From contig JAUSOY010000081.1 in NCBI GenBank assembly GCA_030656615.1, positions 1-64,000 of the forward strand: a stretch of DNA of 64,000 nt, in the 5' to 3' direction. Of this stretch, positions 17,562-27,100 are shown in pieces. The notes under the pieces were generated by a model, which saw only the letters and a list, made by a program, of their open reading frames with translations, did not search any database and was not told the origin of the DNA. The position numbers were made by a program, and so were the translations under genes. Position 1 is the first letter of the stretch. Every line of letters begins with the position of its first letter. Origin of the DNA: Bacteroidales bacterium. Its GTDB lineage: Bacteria; Bacteroidota; Bacteroidia; Bacteroidales; TTA-H9.

Positions 17562-18728
17562 ATGCCGTCACAGAATAATAGAATACTTTCACAAAGCGAG
17601 CTTAATGAACTCATACTGTTCAGAAAGAGTCTTCATCTGAATCCTGAATTATCGGGCAAAGAAGAACAAACTTCCGGAAAAGTTATGGAAATGGCTGTAA
17701 AATATGGAGCCAATAGGATAATAAGCGGCCTTGGCGGACATGGTGTTGCCGTTATTTTTAAGGGAAAAGAAGAAAAATATTGTCTGCTTTTTCGTGCCGA
17801 TATGGATGCATTACCGATTCAGGAAACGGGTGACCATAATTATCGTTCCCAAACAGATGGCATTGCGCATTTATGCGGGCATGATGGTCATACAACGATT
17901 CTGTGTGGTTTAATGAGCGTGCTGTCAAAAAAACCAATTCGGAATGGAACAAATATACTCCTTTTTCAACCAGCAGAAGAAACTGGTCAGGGCGCTTATG
18001 ATGTTATAAATGATCCAAAATTTCATGAATTAAAGCCCGATTATGTTTTTGCATTGCATAATCTTCCTTCATTTCCTATGCACTCTGTTATTATTCGTGA
18101 TGAGTCGTTTGCATCGGCATCCAAAGGAATGATTATCCACTTAGAAGGCAAGTCGTCTCATGCGGCAGAACCCGAAAAAGGCATCAATCCGGGAGTTGCA
18201 GTGTCTGAAATAATTCCCGCACTGATAAATTTACCTATCAGTAATACGAATCTGACTGACTTTAATCTTATCAGCCTGATTCATGTAAAAGTGGGTGAAA
18301 TTGCCTTCGGAACATCAGCATCCACAGCCATACTCATGTTTACCCTGAGAAGCAGCCTTAATTCTGATATATTGCAATTAACCGAATCGGCTGAACGTAT
18401 TTGTCAGCAAATTGCTACTGCGCATCGCCTTAAAATCCAAATCGACTATACCGAAGAATTTCCTGCCACAATAAATGATATAGCGTGCAATGAGATTATT
18501 AAAAAAGCCGCAAATCAATCCGCATTACCAATAAAATATCCCGAAAAAGCTTTCCGGTGGTCGGAAGATTTTGGCCATTTCACATCAAAATATCAAGGTT
18601 CTTTATTCGGAATAGGGTCGGGTGAAAATCAACCGGCTTTGCATCAATCGACCTATGATTTCCCCGATGAATTAATCAATACGGGTGTATTGATGTTCAA
18701 TAATATTATTTCCCAATTTGAAGAATAA
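17562..18728 (+). CDS. M20-family amidohydrolase (N-acyl-amino-acid / hippurate type)
   Basis: A 388-residue metallo-amidohydrolase. Metal-site motifs are RADMDALPIQE (about 79-89), CGHDGHTT (about 106-113) and the EETGQGA motif (about 140-146). A lid domain begins near SSHAAEPEKG (about 196-205). The protein ends with an AxHQSTYDFPDE-like segment that normally supplies a metal His. Family members release the amino acid from N-acyl amino acids, hippurate or related amides, in the cytoplasm because no signal peptide is present. Sitting between a symporter and an alanine racemase, it suggests uptake of an acylated amino acid, deacylation and racemisation. Confidence 0.88.
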   Translation: MPSQNNRILSQSELNELILFRKSLHLNPELSGKEEQTSGKVMEMAVKYGANRIISGLGGHGVAVIFKGKEEKYCLLFRADMDALPIQETGDHNYRSQTDGIAHLCGHDGHTTILCGLMSVLSKKPIRNGTNILLFQPAEETGQGAYDVINDPKFHELKPDYVFALHNLPSFPMHSVIIRDESFASASKGMIIHLEGKSSHAAEPEKGINPGVAVSEIIPALINLPISNTNLTDFNLISLIHVKVGEIAFGTSASTAILMFTLRSSLNSDILQLTESAERICQQIATAHRLKIQIDYTEEFPATINDIACNEIIKKAANQSALPIKYPEKAFRWSEDFGHFTSKYQGSLFGIGSGENQPALHQSTYDFPDELINTGVLMFNNIISQFEE

Positions 18729-18732
18729 AATC

Positions 18733-19884
18733 ATGTTTCACACTTCCGTCATTGAAATTAGCAAAAGTGCGTTAGTCAGTAACTTAAAGTATATCCGAAA
18801 AATCGTTGGAAAAAATGTCAGGATATCTTCGGTTATAAAAGGCAACGCTTATGGGCATCATATCGAAAGTTTTGTGCCAATAGCCGAAGAATGCGGTCTG
18901 GATCATTTTTCTGTATTCAGTGCCGAAGAAGCACTGCGCGTCAAAAATGTTTCCAATGGAAAATCGCAAATCATGATTATGGGAATTATTGATATTAATG
19001 AGCTTCCATGGGCCATTAATAACCAGGTTGAGTTTTATGTTTTTGATTTCTATAGGCTAGAAGCAGCGATCGAAGCAGCAAAAACAACCCGGAAATCTGC
19101 CATCATTCATCTGGAAATTGAGACAGGCATGAACCGTACTGGATTCGATAACAAACAATTTGCGAAGTTGGCCGCATTGCTAAAAGAAAACGAGAAACAT
19201 CTTGTATTGGAAGGTATATGTACCCATTATGCAGGTGCAGAAAGCATTGCCAATTATCACCGGGTAATGAATCAGATTAAAGTTTTTAACAAAGCAAGAA
19301 CCTGGTTTGAAAATGAGGGAATTAAACCACACATTTTTCATTCGGCCTGCTCGGCTGCTGCCGTTCGCTATCCTAAAACCCGTATGAACCTCGTAAGAAT
19401 AGGCATCATGCAGTATGGTTTTTGGTCGAATGCCGAAACGCTCATCCATTATCTCACCCAAAGCGATAAACATAATAATCCCTTAAAAAGGCTCATAAGT
19501 TGGAAGAGTCGGATTATGGGAATTAAAGAAGTTAAAACAGGTGAATTTATTGGCTATGGCACAACGTATCTTGCATCGCGAGACATGCGGATTGCCACCA
19601 TACCTATAGGCTACGCGCAGGGTTTCAGTCGTTCTCTTGGGAATCAGGGACGTTTTTTAATTGGAGGTGAAAGAGTCAGTGTTATTGGAACCGTCAATAT
19701 GAATCTTGTAACAGTTGATATTACTAATGTGCCTCAGGCCGGGCATGGAGATGAGGTAGTAATCATTGGCGAACAGGGCGATTTAAGCATTTCGGTGGCA
19801 TCATTCAGCGAATTAAGCAATCAATTAAACTACGAATTGCTAACACGATTACCCGATAACATTCCACGCATCATAATCGATTAA
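18733..19884 (+). CDS. alr: Alanine racemase
   Basis: A 383-residue fold-type III PLP enzyme that interconverts L- and D-alanine. PLP lysine is Lys36 in SVIKGNAYGHH, the substrate loop is HLEIETGMNRTGF, the C-terminal domain contains FIGYGTTYLA with the expected catalytic Tyr, and IPIGYAQGFSR and GTVNMNLVTVD are conserved strands. The ATG at 18733 is 4 bases after the amidohydrolase stop; an upstream TTG is less likely. Many Bacteroidota carry the racemase as a MurF-Alr fusion, so a separate copy in a symporter/amidohydrolase operon may be catabolic or specialised; this is inference. A perfect hairpin terminator follows. Confidence 0.9.
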   Translation: MFHTSVIEISKSALVSNLKYIRKIVGKNVRISSVIKGNAYGHHIESFVPIAEECGLDHFSVFSAEEALRVKNVSNGKSQIMIMGIIDINELPWAINNQVEFYVFDFYRLEAAIEAAKTTRKSAIIHLEIETGMNRTGFDNKQFAKLAALLKENEKHLVLEGICTHYAGAESIANYHRVMNQIKVFNKARTWFENEGIKPHIFHSACSAAAVRYPKTRMNLVRIGIMQYGFWSNAETLIHYLTQSDKHNNPLKRLISWKSRIMGIKEVKTGEFIGYGTTYLASRDMRIATIPIGYAQGFSRSLGNQGRFLIGGERVSVIGTVNMNLVTVDITNVPQAGHGDEVVIIGEQGDLSISVASFSELSNQLNYELLTRLPDNIPRIIID

Positions 19885-19899
19885 TGAAAATACCATAAA

Positions 19900-19933
19900 A
19901 CAAAAATCCCGGTTATTCGACCGGGATTTTTGT
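19900..19933. terminator. Bidirectional terminator between alr and serC
   Basis: Fourteen-base perfect arms (19900-19913 and 19920-19933) with A-rich and T-rich flanks on the two sides, between convergent genes, so it can serve both strands. Confidence 0.88.
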
Positions 19934-19948
19934 TAATAACGAAATGCC

Positions 19949-21019
19949 TTATGCATTTAACGCTTCGAATTCTTTCATACAATCCACCAATGCCTGAACA
20001 CTTTCTTCAGGCAAGGCATTGTATGTAGATGCTCTGAAACCACCCACCGAACGATGACCTTTGATTCCGATCATTCCGGCTTTTTTTGAAAATTCCATAA
20101 AAGCTTCTTCTTTATCCTGGAATTCGGGTTTCATAACAAAACAAATATTCATTAATGAACGGCTATCTTCGGCAGCTGTTCCCATAAACATGCGGCTGTT
20201 ATCAATCGCATCGTATAGAAGTTTTGCTTTACGTTTATTGATTTCATATATTTTTTCGACACCGCCCAACGACTTGATCCAACGGAGGGTTTCCATTATG
20301 GTATAAATGGGAAGAACCGGAGGAGTATTGAACATCGAACCTTCCTTAATGTGTGTACGATAATCAAGCATCGTAGGAATATGACGTTCCATTTTTCCGA
20401 GAATATCTTCACGAACGATAATAAAAGTTACGCCGGCAGGTCCAAGGTTTTTTTGCGCACCGCCATAGATCATAGCGTATTTGGAAACATCCACCGGGCG
20501 GCTCAATATGTCGGATGACATATCAGCTATAAGATTCACTGGACTATCATAATCCACATGAATTTCTGTACCATAAATCGTATTATTGGTCGTAATATGA
20601 AAATAATCCGCATCGGCAGGAATGGTGGTAGCTCTTGGAATGTATGAGAAATTTTTATCGGCTGAAGAACCAACAACTTCCACCTGACCGAATGCTTTCG
20701 CTTCTTTAATCGCTTTTTTTGCCCAAACTCCGGTTTCCAGATATGCCGCTTTTTGCCCAAGCAGGTTAAATGGAATCATACAAAACTGCAAACTGGCACC
20801 ACCACCAAGAAAGAGTACCTGATACCCTTCAGGAATTTCCATGATTTCTTTAAAAAGAGCGACCGTTTCATCCATAACAGCCTGGAACTCCTTGCTGCGA
20901 TGAGATATTTCAAGCAGAGATAAACCAATGCCATTAAAATCAAGAATGGCTTTTGCAGTGTTTTCGATAGCCACCCTGGGTAAAATGGAGGGTCCGGCAT
21001 TAAAATTATGTTTTTTCAT
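19949..21019 (-). CDS. serC: Phosphoserine aminotransferase
   Basis: A 356-residue PLP aminotransferase that converts 3-phosphohydroxypyruvate to phosphoserine in serine synthesis and also acts in pyridoxal phosphate synthesis. Hallmarks are the N-terminal [18 protein letters not shown] (about 73-80), the NNTIYGTE loop (about 144-151), and the PLP lysine in [11 protein letters not shown] (about 187-197). The C-terminal [17 protein letters not shown] motif is also diagnostic. Length is normal. It is transcribed alone, facing alr across a shared terminator; serA is not adjacent. Confidence 0.97.
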   Translation of the reverse strand: MKKHNFNAGPSILPRVAIENTAKAILDFNGIGLSLLEISHRSKEFQAVMDETVALFKEIMEIPEGYQVLFLGGGASLQFCMIPFNLLGQKAAYLETGVWAKKAIKEAKAFGQVEVVGSSADKNFSYIPRATTIPADADYFHITTNNTIYGTEIHVDYDSPVNLIADMSSDILSRPVDVSKYAMIYGGAQKNLGPAGVTFIIVREDILGKMERHIPTMLDYRTHIKEGSMFNTPPVLPIYTIMETLRWIKSLGGVEKIYEINKRKAKLLYDAIDNSRMFMGTAAEDSRSLMNICFVMKPEFQDKEEAFMEFSKKAGMIGIKGHRSVGGFRASTYNALPEESVQALVDCMKEFEALNA

Positions 21020-21334
21020 GAGGTGTATTTTTGGGGTTTACAATCTTCTGAATTGATTTTTTTGAAGCTTGAATAAAATTCTACTCCATGCAAAATTAAA
21101 GGATTGATTCAATAAAAAAAACTTATCATTCAAATAATCTGATAACATAAACGAGAGAGAATTAATAGATTTCAAACATTATGCTTTTTAACTATATGAT
21201 ACCTGCCAAAAGGAACACTATTAGTATGTACCTTTATTGTGTCAAATTTTATGATCAATTGCAATTAAGTGTCAATATGAGGTGGCTCAGACCTGGTAAT
21301 TAAAAAAGAAAGAACTATAATAAATTATTTGATC
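21020..21334. other. Divergent intergenic region upstream of serC
   Basis: About 315 bases. A minus-strand TAATTTTG at 21091-21098 matches the -7 element and would give serC a leader of about 65 bases. A near match TACCTTTA lies on the plus strand near 21225. No small gene or structured RNA was apparent. Confidence 0.5.
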
Positions 21335-21694
21335 ATGTATATAAACAGAATGTTTAACATGGGCCTTGTTGGTCTGTTTATCACAATAATAGCTTGTTCA
21401 TCCGATCAAACTCCGGAAACGGTAGCGAAAAAATTTCTCGAACATCTGAATGCCTGTGAATATAATGCAGCCCGAGATCTTGGAACAGAATCTACCAAAC
21501 AGTATATCAATTTGCTGGAAAGCCTTGGAAAAGGACAGGATGATGCAAACTTATCTGATAAATCCATTGTAATTGATCAGGTGGAAATGGATGGAGATAC
21601 AGCAATTTGTTACTATTCCTATGATAAAACATACGAATCTATTCGCTTGGTGAAATATGATAAAGGTTGGTTGGTCGATATCAGAAAAGAGTAA
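21335..21694 (+). CDS. DUF4878-type small lipoprotein
   Basis: A 119-residue protein with a short signal peptide and lipobox IIAC (Cys about residue 21). The mature domain TPETVAKKFLEHLNACEYNAARDLGTESTKQYI followed by short strands (AICYYSYD, IRLVKYDKGWLVDI) matches the DUF4878 fold, which is related to nuclear transport factor 2-like proteins. The family is common in Bacteroidota with no known reaction. The ATG at 21335 is preferred over an in-frame TTG two codons upstream. A 69-base gap separates it from the next lipoprotein gene. Confidence 0.75.
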   Translation: MYINRMFNMGLVGLFITIIACSSDQTPETVAKKFLEHLNACEYNAARDLGTESTKQYINLLESLGKGQDDANLSDKSIVIDQVEMDGDTAICYYSYDKTYESIRLVKYDKGWLVDIRKE

Positions 21695-21763
21695 GCAAGG
21701 CATATAAAACCCTGACAGAAAATAGCTTATTTAATAAAAGCATGTACATATCATTTCGACAAT

Positions 21764-22384
21764 ATGAGTAAAGCAGCATATTGCAATCTGAAAGCTTTTA
21801 TGATTGTTTTGATTCTTTTTGCTACATCGTGCAATTACAAAAAAACAGAGCCTAATAATTTTCATTTATTGAATCCAGAGGCACTCCAAACGGGTGATGT
21901 TATTTTGCGTCGCGGAAATGGCATTGTAAGCTCATATATTGCAAATAATTATGGGGGCGATATGATGTGGTCTCATTGTGGAATCATCCTGATGGATTCT
22001 CTGGTTCCTATGGTGATACATTCAATATCTGAACACTTTTCAGAAAGTGGTGGCATTCATACCGAAAGCCTGGAGAAATACCTAAAAAAAGCAATTCCCG
22101 GAAGCATTACGGTGTTAAGGTTAAAACATTTAACCCCCGACAAGGATCTTCGGCTCATTGCATTCCTTAATAGGAAACAACAGGAAAGGCCTCCTTTTGA
22201 TATGCAATTTGATATTAACGATACCACGGCACTTTTTTGTACAGAATTGGTCCAAAACGCATTTAAATATACCTGTAACCAGGATTCAAATCAAAAGAAA
22301 TTTGAAATCAAATCAAGAAGTTTTGCAATTTTTTATGATACAAGTCTTTTTCAATTGATATTCAGCCAGAAAGCTATCAATTAA
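21764..22384 (+). CDS. YiiX/YebB-like NlpC/P60 superfamily lipoprotein
   Basis: A 206-residue lipoprotein (lipobox ATSC, Cys at residue 23) of the circularly permuted NlpC/P60 hydrolase group. The early GDVILRRGNG motif (about 46-55), the catalytic His in MMWSHCGIIL (about 67-76) and the catalytic Cys in FCTELVQNAF (about 157-166) are in the permuted order seen in YiiX. Members are amidase- or acyltransferase-like cysteine enzymes; the bacterial substrate is generally not known. It faces the periplasm. The gene is followed by a YbdG-type channel with its own promoter. Confidence 0.82.
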   Translation: MSKAAYCNLKAFMIVLILFATSCNYKKTEPNNFHLLNPEALQTGDVILRRGNGIVSSYIANNYGGDMMWSHCGIILMDSLVPMVIHSISEHFSESGGIHTESLEKYLKKAIPGSITVLRLKHLTPDKDLRLIAFLNRKQQERPPFDMQFDINDTTALFCTELVQNAFKYTCNQDSNQKKFEIKSRSFAIFYDTSLFQLIFSQKAIN

Positions 22385-22428
22385 GCACATTAATTCGGTT
22401 TTTATGGCATAAAAAACGCTCGAAATGA

Positions 22429-22436
22429 TATCTTTG
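22429..22436 (+). promoter_or_regulatory. Candidate -7 box TATCTTTG for the channel gene
   Basis: Exact TAnnTTTG match 16 bases before the ATG at 22453. No clear -33 element at the expected spacing. Confidence 0.5.
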
Positions 22437-22452
22437 TATAAAAAAACAAGGA

Positions 22453-23721
22453 ATGGAAATATTGAAAGAATTAGGTTCTCAGATAAAATTATGGATGATG
22501 AAGCAAGGCCTCGGCGAAATCTGGGCACAGCTGTTATCTGATTATTTTTGGCTTTTCGCATTAATTATTCTGTCAATCGGAGTTTATTTTATTACCCGTT
22601 GGATTCTTTTCAAAGTCATCAAACGTATTGTCAAAAAAACCAGTTTCCAGTTCGATGATTATTTGTATAACAGAAGGTTCTTTCGCCGAATGTGCTATTT
22701 TGCTCCGGCAGTCATTATATATCTGTTATCTCCGGTTGTTATTAGTGAAAATACAGGCCTCATTAATTTCATCCAGAAATCAATGGCCATATACATGATT
22801 TTTGTTGCCATGATCTCATTGGATGCGTTTATTAATGCCTCCCATGATTTGTATCAAACCATGGAAAATGCGAAAGAAAGGCCCATTAAAGGATTTCTTC
22901 AGGTTTTAAAAATTGTTGTCTATTCCGTTGGTGTAATCATTATCATTTCTGTTGTAGTCAGTAAAAAGCCGGTTGTTCTTCTTGGAGGACTTGGAGCTAT
23001 TTCTGCCATCCTTATTTTAGTTTTCAAAGACAGTATTCTTGGATTTGTGGCAGGTATACAGCTTGCTGCCAACAATATGGTGAAAATTGGCGATTGGATT
23101 ACCATTCCAAAACACGATATTGATGGAACCATCTCAGAAATTAATCTTACAACCGTTAAAATTCAAAATTTCGACAAAACAACCTCCACCATTCCCACAT
23201 ACACCCTTATTACCGATGCCGTTAAAAACTGGCGAGGGATGGAAGAGTCCGGTGGAAGACGTATTACCCGTGCTATCAATATTGATATGTCGAGTATTAA
23301 ATTTTGTACTCCAGAATTACTCGATAAATTACGGGGAATCAAAATCATGAGAGATTATATTGATGTAACAGAAAATGATTTGCAACGGTTTAATCTTGAG
23401 AATGGCATCGATAATGTTGTTTTAGTGAATGGACGCAGGCAAACCAATATTGGCGTTTTCAGAGCTTACCTTAAGGAGTATCTGTTACAAAATCCCAATA
23501 TCAACAACGATATGACCATGATAGTCAGACAAATGGCTCCTACCGAAAAAGGTATTCCCATCCAACTGTATTGTTTTGCGGTATCAACTGAGTGGGTTGC
23601 CTATGAATCCATACAAAGCGATATTTTTGACCACGTAACGGCCATTATTCCTTTTTTCGAATTAAGAGTATTCCAGAATCCAAGTGGCTCTGATTTTAAA
23701 ACACTGATTGCGTCATCCTGA
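22453..23721 (+). CDS. ybdG: YbdG-type MscS-family mechanosensitive channel
   Basis: A 422-residue inner-membrane protein with about five hydrophobic segments before the MscS pore helix (GGLGAISAILILVFKDSILGFVAG, about 177-200, quoted in part) and beta domain (GDWITIPKHDIDGTISEI). Beyond the general MscS fold, the C-terminal half shares distinctive YbdG features: GGRRITRAI, RRQTNIGVFRAYL, MTMIVRQMAP and YESIQSDIFDH. YbdG is a miniconductance-type channel protecting cells from osmotic downshift. Length agrees with E. coli YbdG (about 415). The downstream SDR gene begins 52 bases after its stop when read from its ATG at 23774. Confidence 0.88.
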   Translation: MEILKELGSQIKLWMMKQGLGEIWAQLLSDYFWLFALIILSIGVYFITRWILFKVIKRIVKKTSFQFDDYLYNRRFFRRMCYFAPAVIIYLLSPVVISENTGLINFIQKSMAIYMIFVAMISLDAFINASHDLYQTMENAKERPIKGFLQVLKIVVYSVGVIIIISVVVSKKPVVLLGGLGAISAILILVFKDSILGFVAGIQLAANNMVKIGDWITIPKHDIDGTISEINLTTVKIQNFDKTTSTIPTYTLITDAVKNWRGMEESGGRRITRAINIDMSSIKFCTPELLDKLRGIKIMRDYIDVTENDLQRFNLENGIDNVVLVNGRRQTNIGVFRAYLKEYLLQNPNINNDMTMIVRQMAPTEKGIPIQLYCFAVSTEWVAYESIQSDIFDHVTAIIPFFELRVFQNPSGSDFKTLIASS

Positions 23722-23773
23722 ACCATGGGCTGAACCTGATAATGACTATAATTGTTTCCTCAATAAAACATCT

Positions 23774-24517
23774 ATGAGTTTACATCAAAAAATTGCAATA
23801 ATAACCGGTGCCAGTAGTGGCATTGGTGAAGCAACAGCACTAACCTTGTCGGCTGCCGGAGCGAGCGTTGTTTTAGTTGCCCGCCGTATGAAACGACTTC
23901 AGGATTTAAAACAGCGTATCGAAGAAAACGGGGGTAATGTCATGATTGTTCAGACCGATGTAAGCAGTTTTGGGCAGGTAAAATGTATGGTTGATGAGGT
24001 AATTAAAAAATATGGACGCATTGATATTCTGGTAAATAACGCTGGAATCATGCCTCTTTCATTTGTAAAAAGTTTACGCGTTGACGAATGGGAGCGTATG
24101 ATAGATGTCAATCTGAAAGGCGTTATGTTCTGTGTTGCTGCCTCATTGCCTCATATGAGGGCAAATAGCAGCGGGCATATCATTAATATCAGCTCTACAG
24201 CGGGTAGAAGAGTTTTTATTGGAGGAGCGGTGTATTGTGCCACAAAATTCGGACTGAATGCTTTTTCAGAAGGCATACGTATGGAACTTACTGCTTCGGA
24301 GAATATCCGCATAAGTGTAGTAGAACCCGGAGTTACTGCTACTGAACTACCACTTGCCATCGCTGATGAAGACTTCAAGAATTCAGGACCGGTACGCAGG
24401 GGCATTGTACCATTACAGGCAAGCGATATCGCAAATGCTGTACTCTATGCAGCATCACAACCCCCACATGTGAATGTCAATGAAATTCTTGTAATGCCTG
24501 CCGATCAGGATTTTTGA
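23774..24517 (+). CDS. Short-chain dehydrogenase/reductase, YdfG-like
   Basis: A 247-residue classical SDR. The nucleotide-binding motif TGASSGIGEAT is at about 11-21, NNAGIM near 87, catalytic Ser in INISSTAGR, and the YCATK catalytic Tyr/Lys motif near 155. The arginines after the second strand (VARRMKRL) suggest NADP preference. The pattern resembles YdfG-type 3-hydroxy acid or serine/malonate-semialdehyde reductases, but the substrate is not decidable. A longer frame upstream overlaps the channel gene and lacks any SDR homology in the extra part, so the ATG at 23774 is chosen. Confidence 0.87.
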   Translation: MSLHQKIAIITGASSGIGEATALTLSAAGASVVLVARRMKRLQDLKQRIEENGGNVMIVQTDVSSFGQVKCMVDEVIKKYGRIDILVNNAGIMPLSFVKSLRVDEWERMIDVNLKGVMFCVAASLPHMRANSSGHIINISSTAGRRVFIGGAVYCATKFGLNAFSEGIRMELTASENIRISVVEPGVTATELPLAIADEDFKNSGPVRRGIVPLQASDIANAVLYAASQPPHVNVNEILVMPADQDF

Positions 24518-24630
24518 CAATTTGTTGTCTGAATAATCATGTATTACAATTCATCTCCCGAAAGATCAATTGTACTTTCTATGAATTTATTACCTTCGTG
24601 AATCAGCTAGGAACATAAAAATCTATAGCA

Positions 24631-26178
24631 ATGATATTCACAAAACAAGATACTGACCAACTCAAAAACCTTGGAATCTCTAGGGAAACGGTAGAAAAAC
24701 AGATTGAAAATTTTGTAAAAGGATTTCCGTACATACAAATCGTATCTGCCGCCATTCCTGATCATGGAATTCTTCCTATTTCCGCTGAAGAAACAGACTT
24801 ACTGGTAAAAACATATGATAATGAAGCCGTACATCAGAACATCGTCAAATTTGTTCCCGCTTCGGGTGCCGCCAGTCGAATGTTCAAGCATTTATTCGAA
24901 TTCCGGGGAAATTATGATGGAAGTACTAAATCACTTGAGAAATTATGGGAAAAACGTGATTTTAATTCAACCTATAATTTCTTAACGAATATTAAGAAAT
25001 TCGCCTTCTCTGATTTATTGGATCAGGCACTTAAAAATAAAAAATCATCACTCGACCTTGCCATCGAAAAAGGTGACTACAATTTAATTATCTCGACACT
25101 TCTCGATGAAGAAGGACTGAATTATGCCAATCTTCCAAAAGGATTACTATACTTTCATTCTTATAATGAAGGCTCCCGCATGTCGATTGAAGAACACCTG
25201 GCAGAAGGAGCTGGCTATGCCACGGGGAAGAATTCTATCGTAAAACTTCATTTTACCGTTTCTCCTGAGCACCTCGAAAACTTTAATACCGTTGTAAAAA
25301 AGCTGAAACCCATGTACGAAAAACGTTATGGGCTTGCCTATGATATATCCTTTTCTATTCAGAAATCATCGACGAATACAATAGCCGTAAATCCGGACAA
25401 TACTGCTTTCAGAGAAGCCGATGGAAGCCTGTTATTCCGGCCTGGCGGACACGGTGCTCTCATTCAAAACCTAAACGAGATAGACGCTGATATTATTTTT
25501 GTAAAAAACATTGATAATATTGTATCCGACAGCCTTCGTGATGATACAATCCTTTACAAAAAAGTATTAGCGGGTCTGTTAATTAAAATAAGGAACAAGA
25601 CTCAAACCTTCGTCCATAAATTACACCAGGGTGAAAACTCTGTAGCTTTTATCCAGGAGTTGGAAGACTTTGCTACCGGAGTGCTGCAAATGCCTGTTTC
25701 TGAAGAATACTATTCGATGAATGCTTCAGAACGTATTATTTTCTGGAATGAAAAATACGACTGCCCGATACGTGTTTGTGGTATGGTAAAGAATGAAGGA
25801 GAACCCGGTGGGGGACCATTCGTCATTCGCGACAAAAAAGGACTATCACTCCAGATAGTCGAAGGATCTCAAATCGATTTGATGAATCCCGCCCAGAAGG
25901 CCCTTGTTCAACAGTCCACTCACTTTAATCCGGTCGATTTAGTATGTAGCACACGTGATGCGTATGGGAAAAAATACGATTTGAACAACTATATTGATCA
26001 TGATGCCGGTTTTATATCTGAAAAATCAAAAGACGGACGTAATCTGAAAGCTCAGGAACTTCCGGGCTTATGGAATGGAGCTATGGCCCGCTGGCTGACT
26101 GTTTTTGTGGAAGTACCCATTATTACTTTTAATCCTGTTAAAACAGTAAATGATTTATTAAGACCAGAACATCAATAG
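24631..26178 (+). CDS. DUF4301-family protein
   Basis: A 515-residue cytoplasmic protein matching DUF4301, a family largely restricted to Bacteroidota. Recognisable parts are FVPASGAASRMFKHLFEF near residue 76, GLLYFHSYNEGSRMSIEEH near 174, and RPGGHGALIQNLNEIDADIIF near 270. The PASGAASRMFK stretch and the RPGGHGALIQNL block look like a nucleotide-sugar-type or phosphate-binding architecture, and some members are thought to resemble nucleotidyltransferases, but no reaction is established. The gene is monocistronic in appearance and precedes dapB by about 100 bases. Confidence 0.82.
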   Translation: MIFTKQDTDQLKNLGISRETVEKQIENFVKGFPYIQIVSAAIPDHGILPISAEETDLLVKTYDNEAVHQNIVKFVPASGAASRMFKHLFEFRGNYDGSTKSLEKLWEKRDFNSTYNFLTNIKKFAFSDLLDQALKNKKSSLDLAIEKGDYNLIISTLLDEEGLNYANLPKGLLYFHSYNEGSRMSIEEHLAEGAGYATGKNSIVKLHFTVSPEHLENFNTVVKKLKPMYEKRYGLAYDISFSIQKSSTNTIAVNPDNTAFREADGSLLFRPGGHGALIQNLNEIDADIIFVKNIDNIVSDSLRDDTILYKKVLAGLLIKIRNKTQTFVHKLHQGENSVAFIQELEDFATGVLQMPVSEEYYSMNASERIIFWNEKYDCPIRVCGMVKNEGEPGGGPFVIRDKKGLSLQIVEGSQIDLMNPAQKALVQQSTHFNPVDLVCSTRDAYGKKYDLNNYIDHDAGFISEKSKDGRNLKAQELPGLWNGAMARWLTVFVEVPIITFNPVKTVNDLLRPEHQ

Positions 26179-26281
26179 TAAGAAGCTGCAATTTAAAATC
26201 TACCGATTGAAAAAGATTTAGTAAACTGCTCGATATTTTAATTTGGTTTTGAAAAAATTATAACAAACAAAAAAGATACTG

Positions 26282-26998
26282 ATGAAAATTTTAATTTCGG
26301 GTTATGGGAAAATGGGCCGGGAAATTGAGGCGGCAATCCCACAACGGGGTCATACAATAGCAGGAATTTTTGATAACACTTCTGATTGGGAAAACAATGC
26401 ATCCATCTTAAATCAGGCTGATGTAGTCATCGACTTTAGTATTCCTGAAGTAGCCGCCGACAATATTTTCCGCTGCCTCGATGCCGAAATACCCGTTGTT
26501 TGTGGAACAACGGCATGGATCGATCGATTACCCGCTATTACAGAGCGTTGCCGTAAGAAAAGGGGAAGTCTATTCTATGCACCCAATTTCAGCATTGGAG
26601 TAAATATTTTATTCGAAATCAATAAAAGGCTTGCACAGCTAATGAATCAGCATCCTGAATTCGAAGTTAGTATTGAAGAAACTCACCATGTAAAGAAACT
26701 TGATGCGCCCAGTGGAACAGCAATCGCACTTACTGAAGGTATGCTCACGATGCTTCAAACCAAGAAAGGATGGTGTAAATCTCCCGATATTGAAGAAGGG
26801 AAAATACCCGTTACTTCCATTCGTGAAGGCGATATTCCTGGCATCCATAAAGTTATATATTCCAGTCAAAATGAAGAATTAAGCCTGATACATCATGCTT
26901 TTAGCAGACAAGGCTTTGCTCTGGGTGCAATTACCGCTGCTGAATGGGTTATCAACAAAAAAGGAATCTTTACGATGCGTGATTTGCTCCAATTATAA
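26282..26998 (+). CDS. dapB: 4-hydroxy-tetrahydrodipicolinate reductase
   Basis: A 238-residue NAD(P)H enzyme of the lysine/diaminopimelate pathway. It has the dinucleotide motif ISGYGKMGREIE (4-15), VVCGTTAW near 75, FYAPNFSIGVN near 98, and the catalytic HHVKKLDAPSGTA (about 136-148) with the conserved His pair and Lys. It ends with FALGAITAAEWV. The length is a little short (240-270 is usual) but all motifs are present, typical of Bacteroidota forms. The neighbouring small RNA and membrane gene have their own promoters, so dapB is likely transcribed alone. Confidence 0.95.
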   Translation: MKILISGYGKMGREIEAAIPQRGHTIAGIFDNTSDWENNASILNQADVVIDFSIPEVAADNIFRCLDAEIPVVCGTTAWIDRLPAITERCRKKRGSLFYAPNFSIGVNILFEINKRLAQLMNQHPEFEVSIEETHHVKKLDAPSGTAIALTEGMLTMLQTKKGWCKSPDIEEGKIPVTSIREGDIPGIHKVIYSSQNEELSLIHHAFSRQGFALGAITAAEWVINKKGIFTMRDLLQL

Positions 26999-27064
26999 TT
27001 CTTGAAATTAAATGACATGACAATTGTGCTCAAACCCGAAGTATATTAATTTTTAGCCAAATGA

Positions 27065-27095
27065 TTTGAAAAAAAATAAATATTGATTATATTTG
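27065..27095 (+). promoter_or_regulatory. Consensus Bacteroidota promoter for the small RNA
   Basis: TTTG at 27065-27068, a 19-base spacer, and TATATTTG at 27088-27095 give a perfect TTTG-N19-TAnnTTTG. Start of transcription is expected near 27101, at the first hairpin. Confidence 0.82.
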
Positions 27096-27100
27096 CCTTG

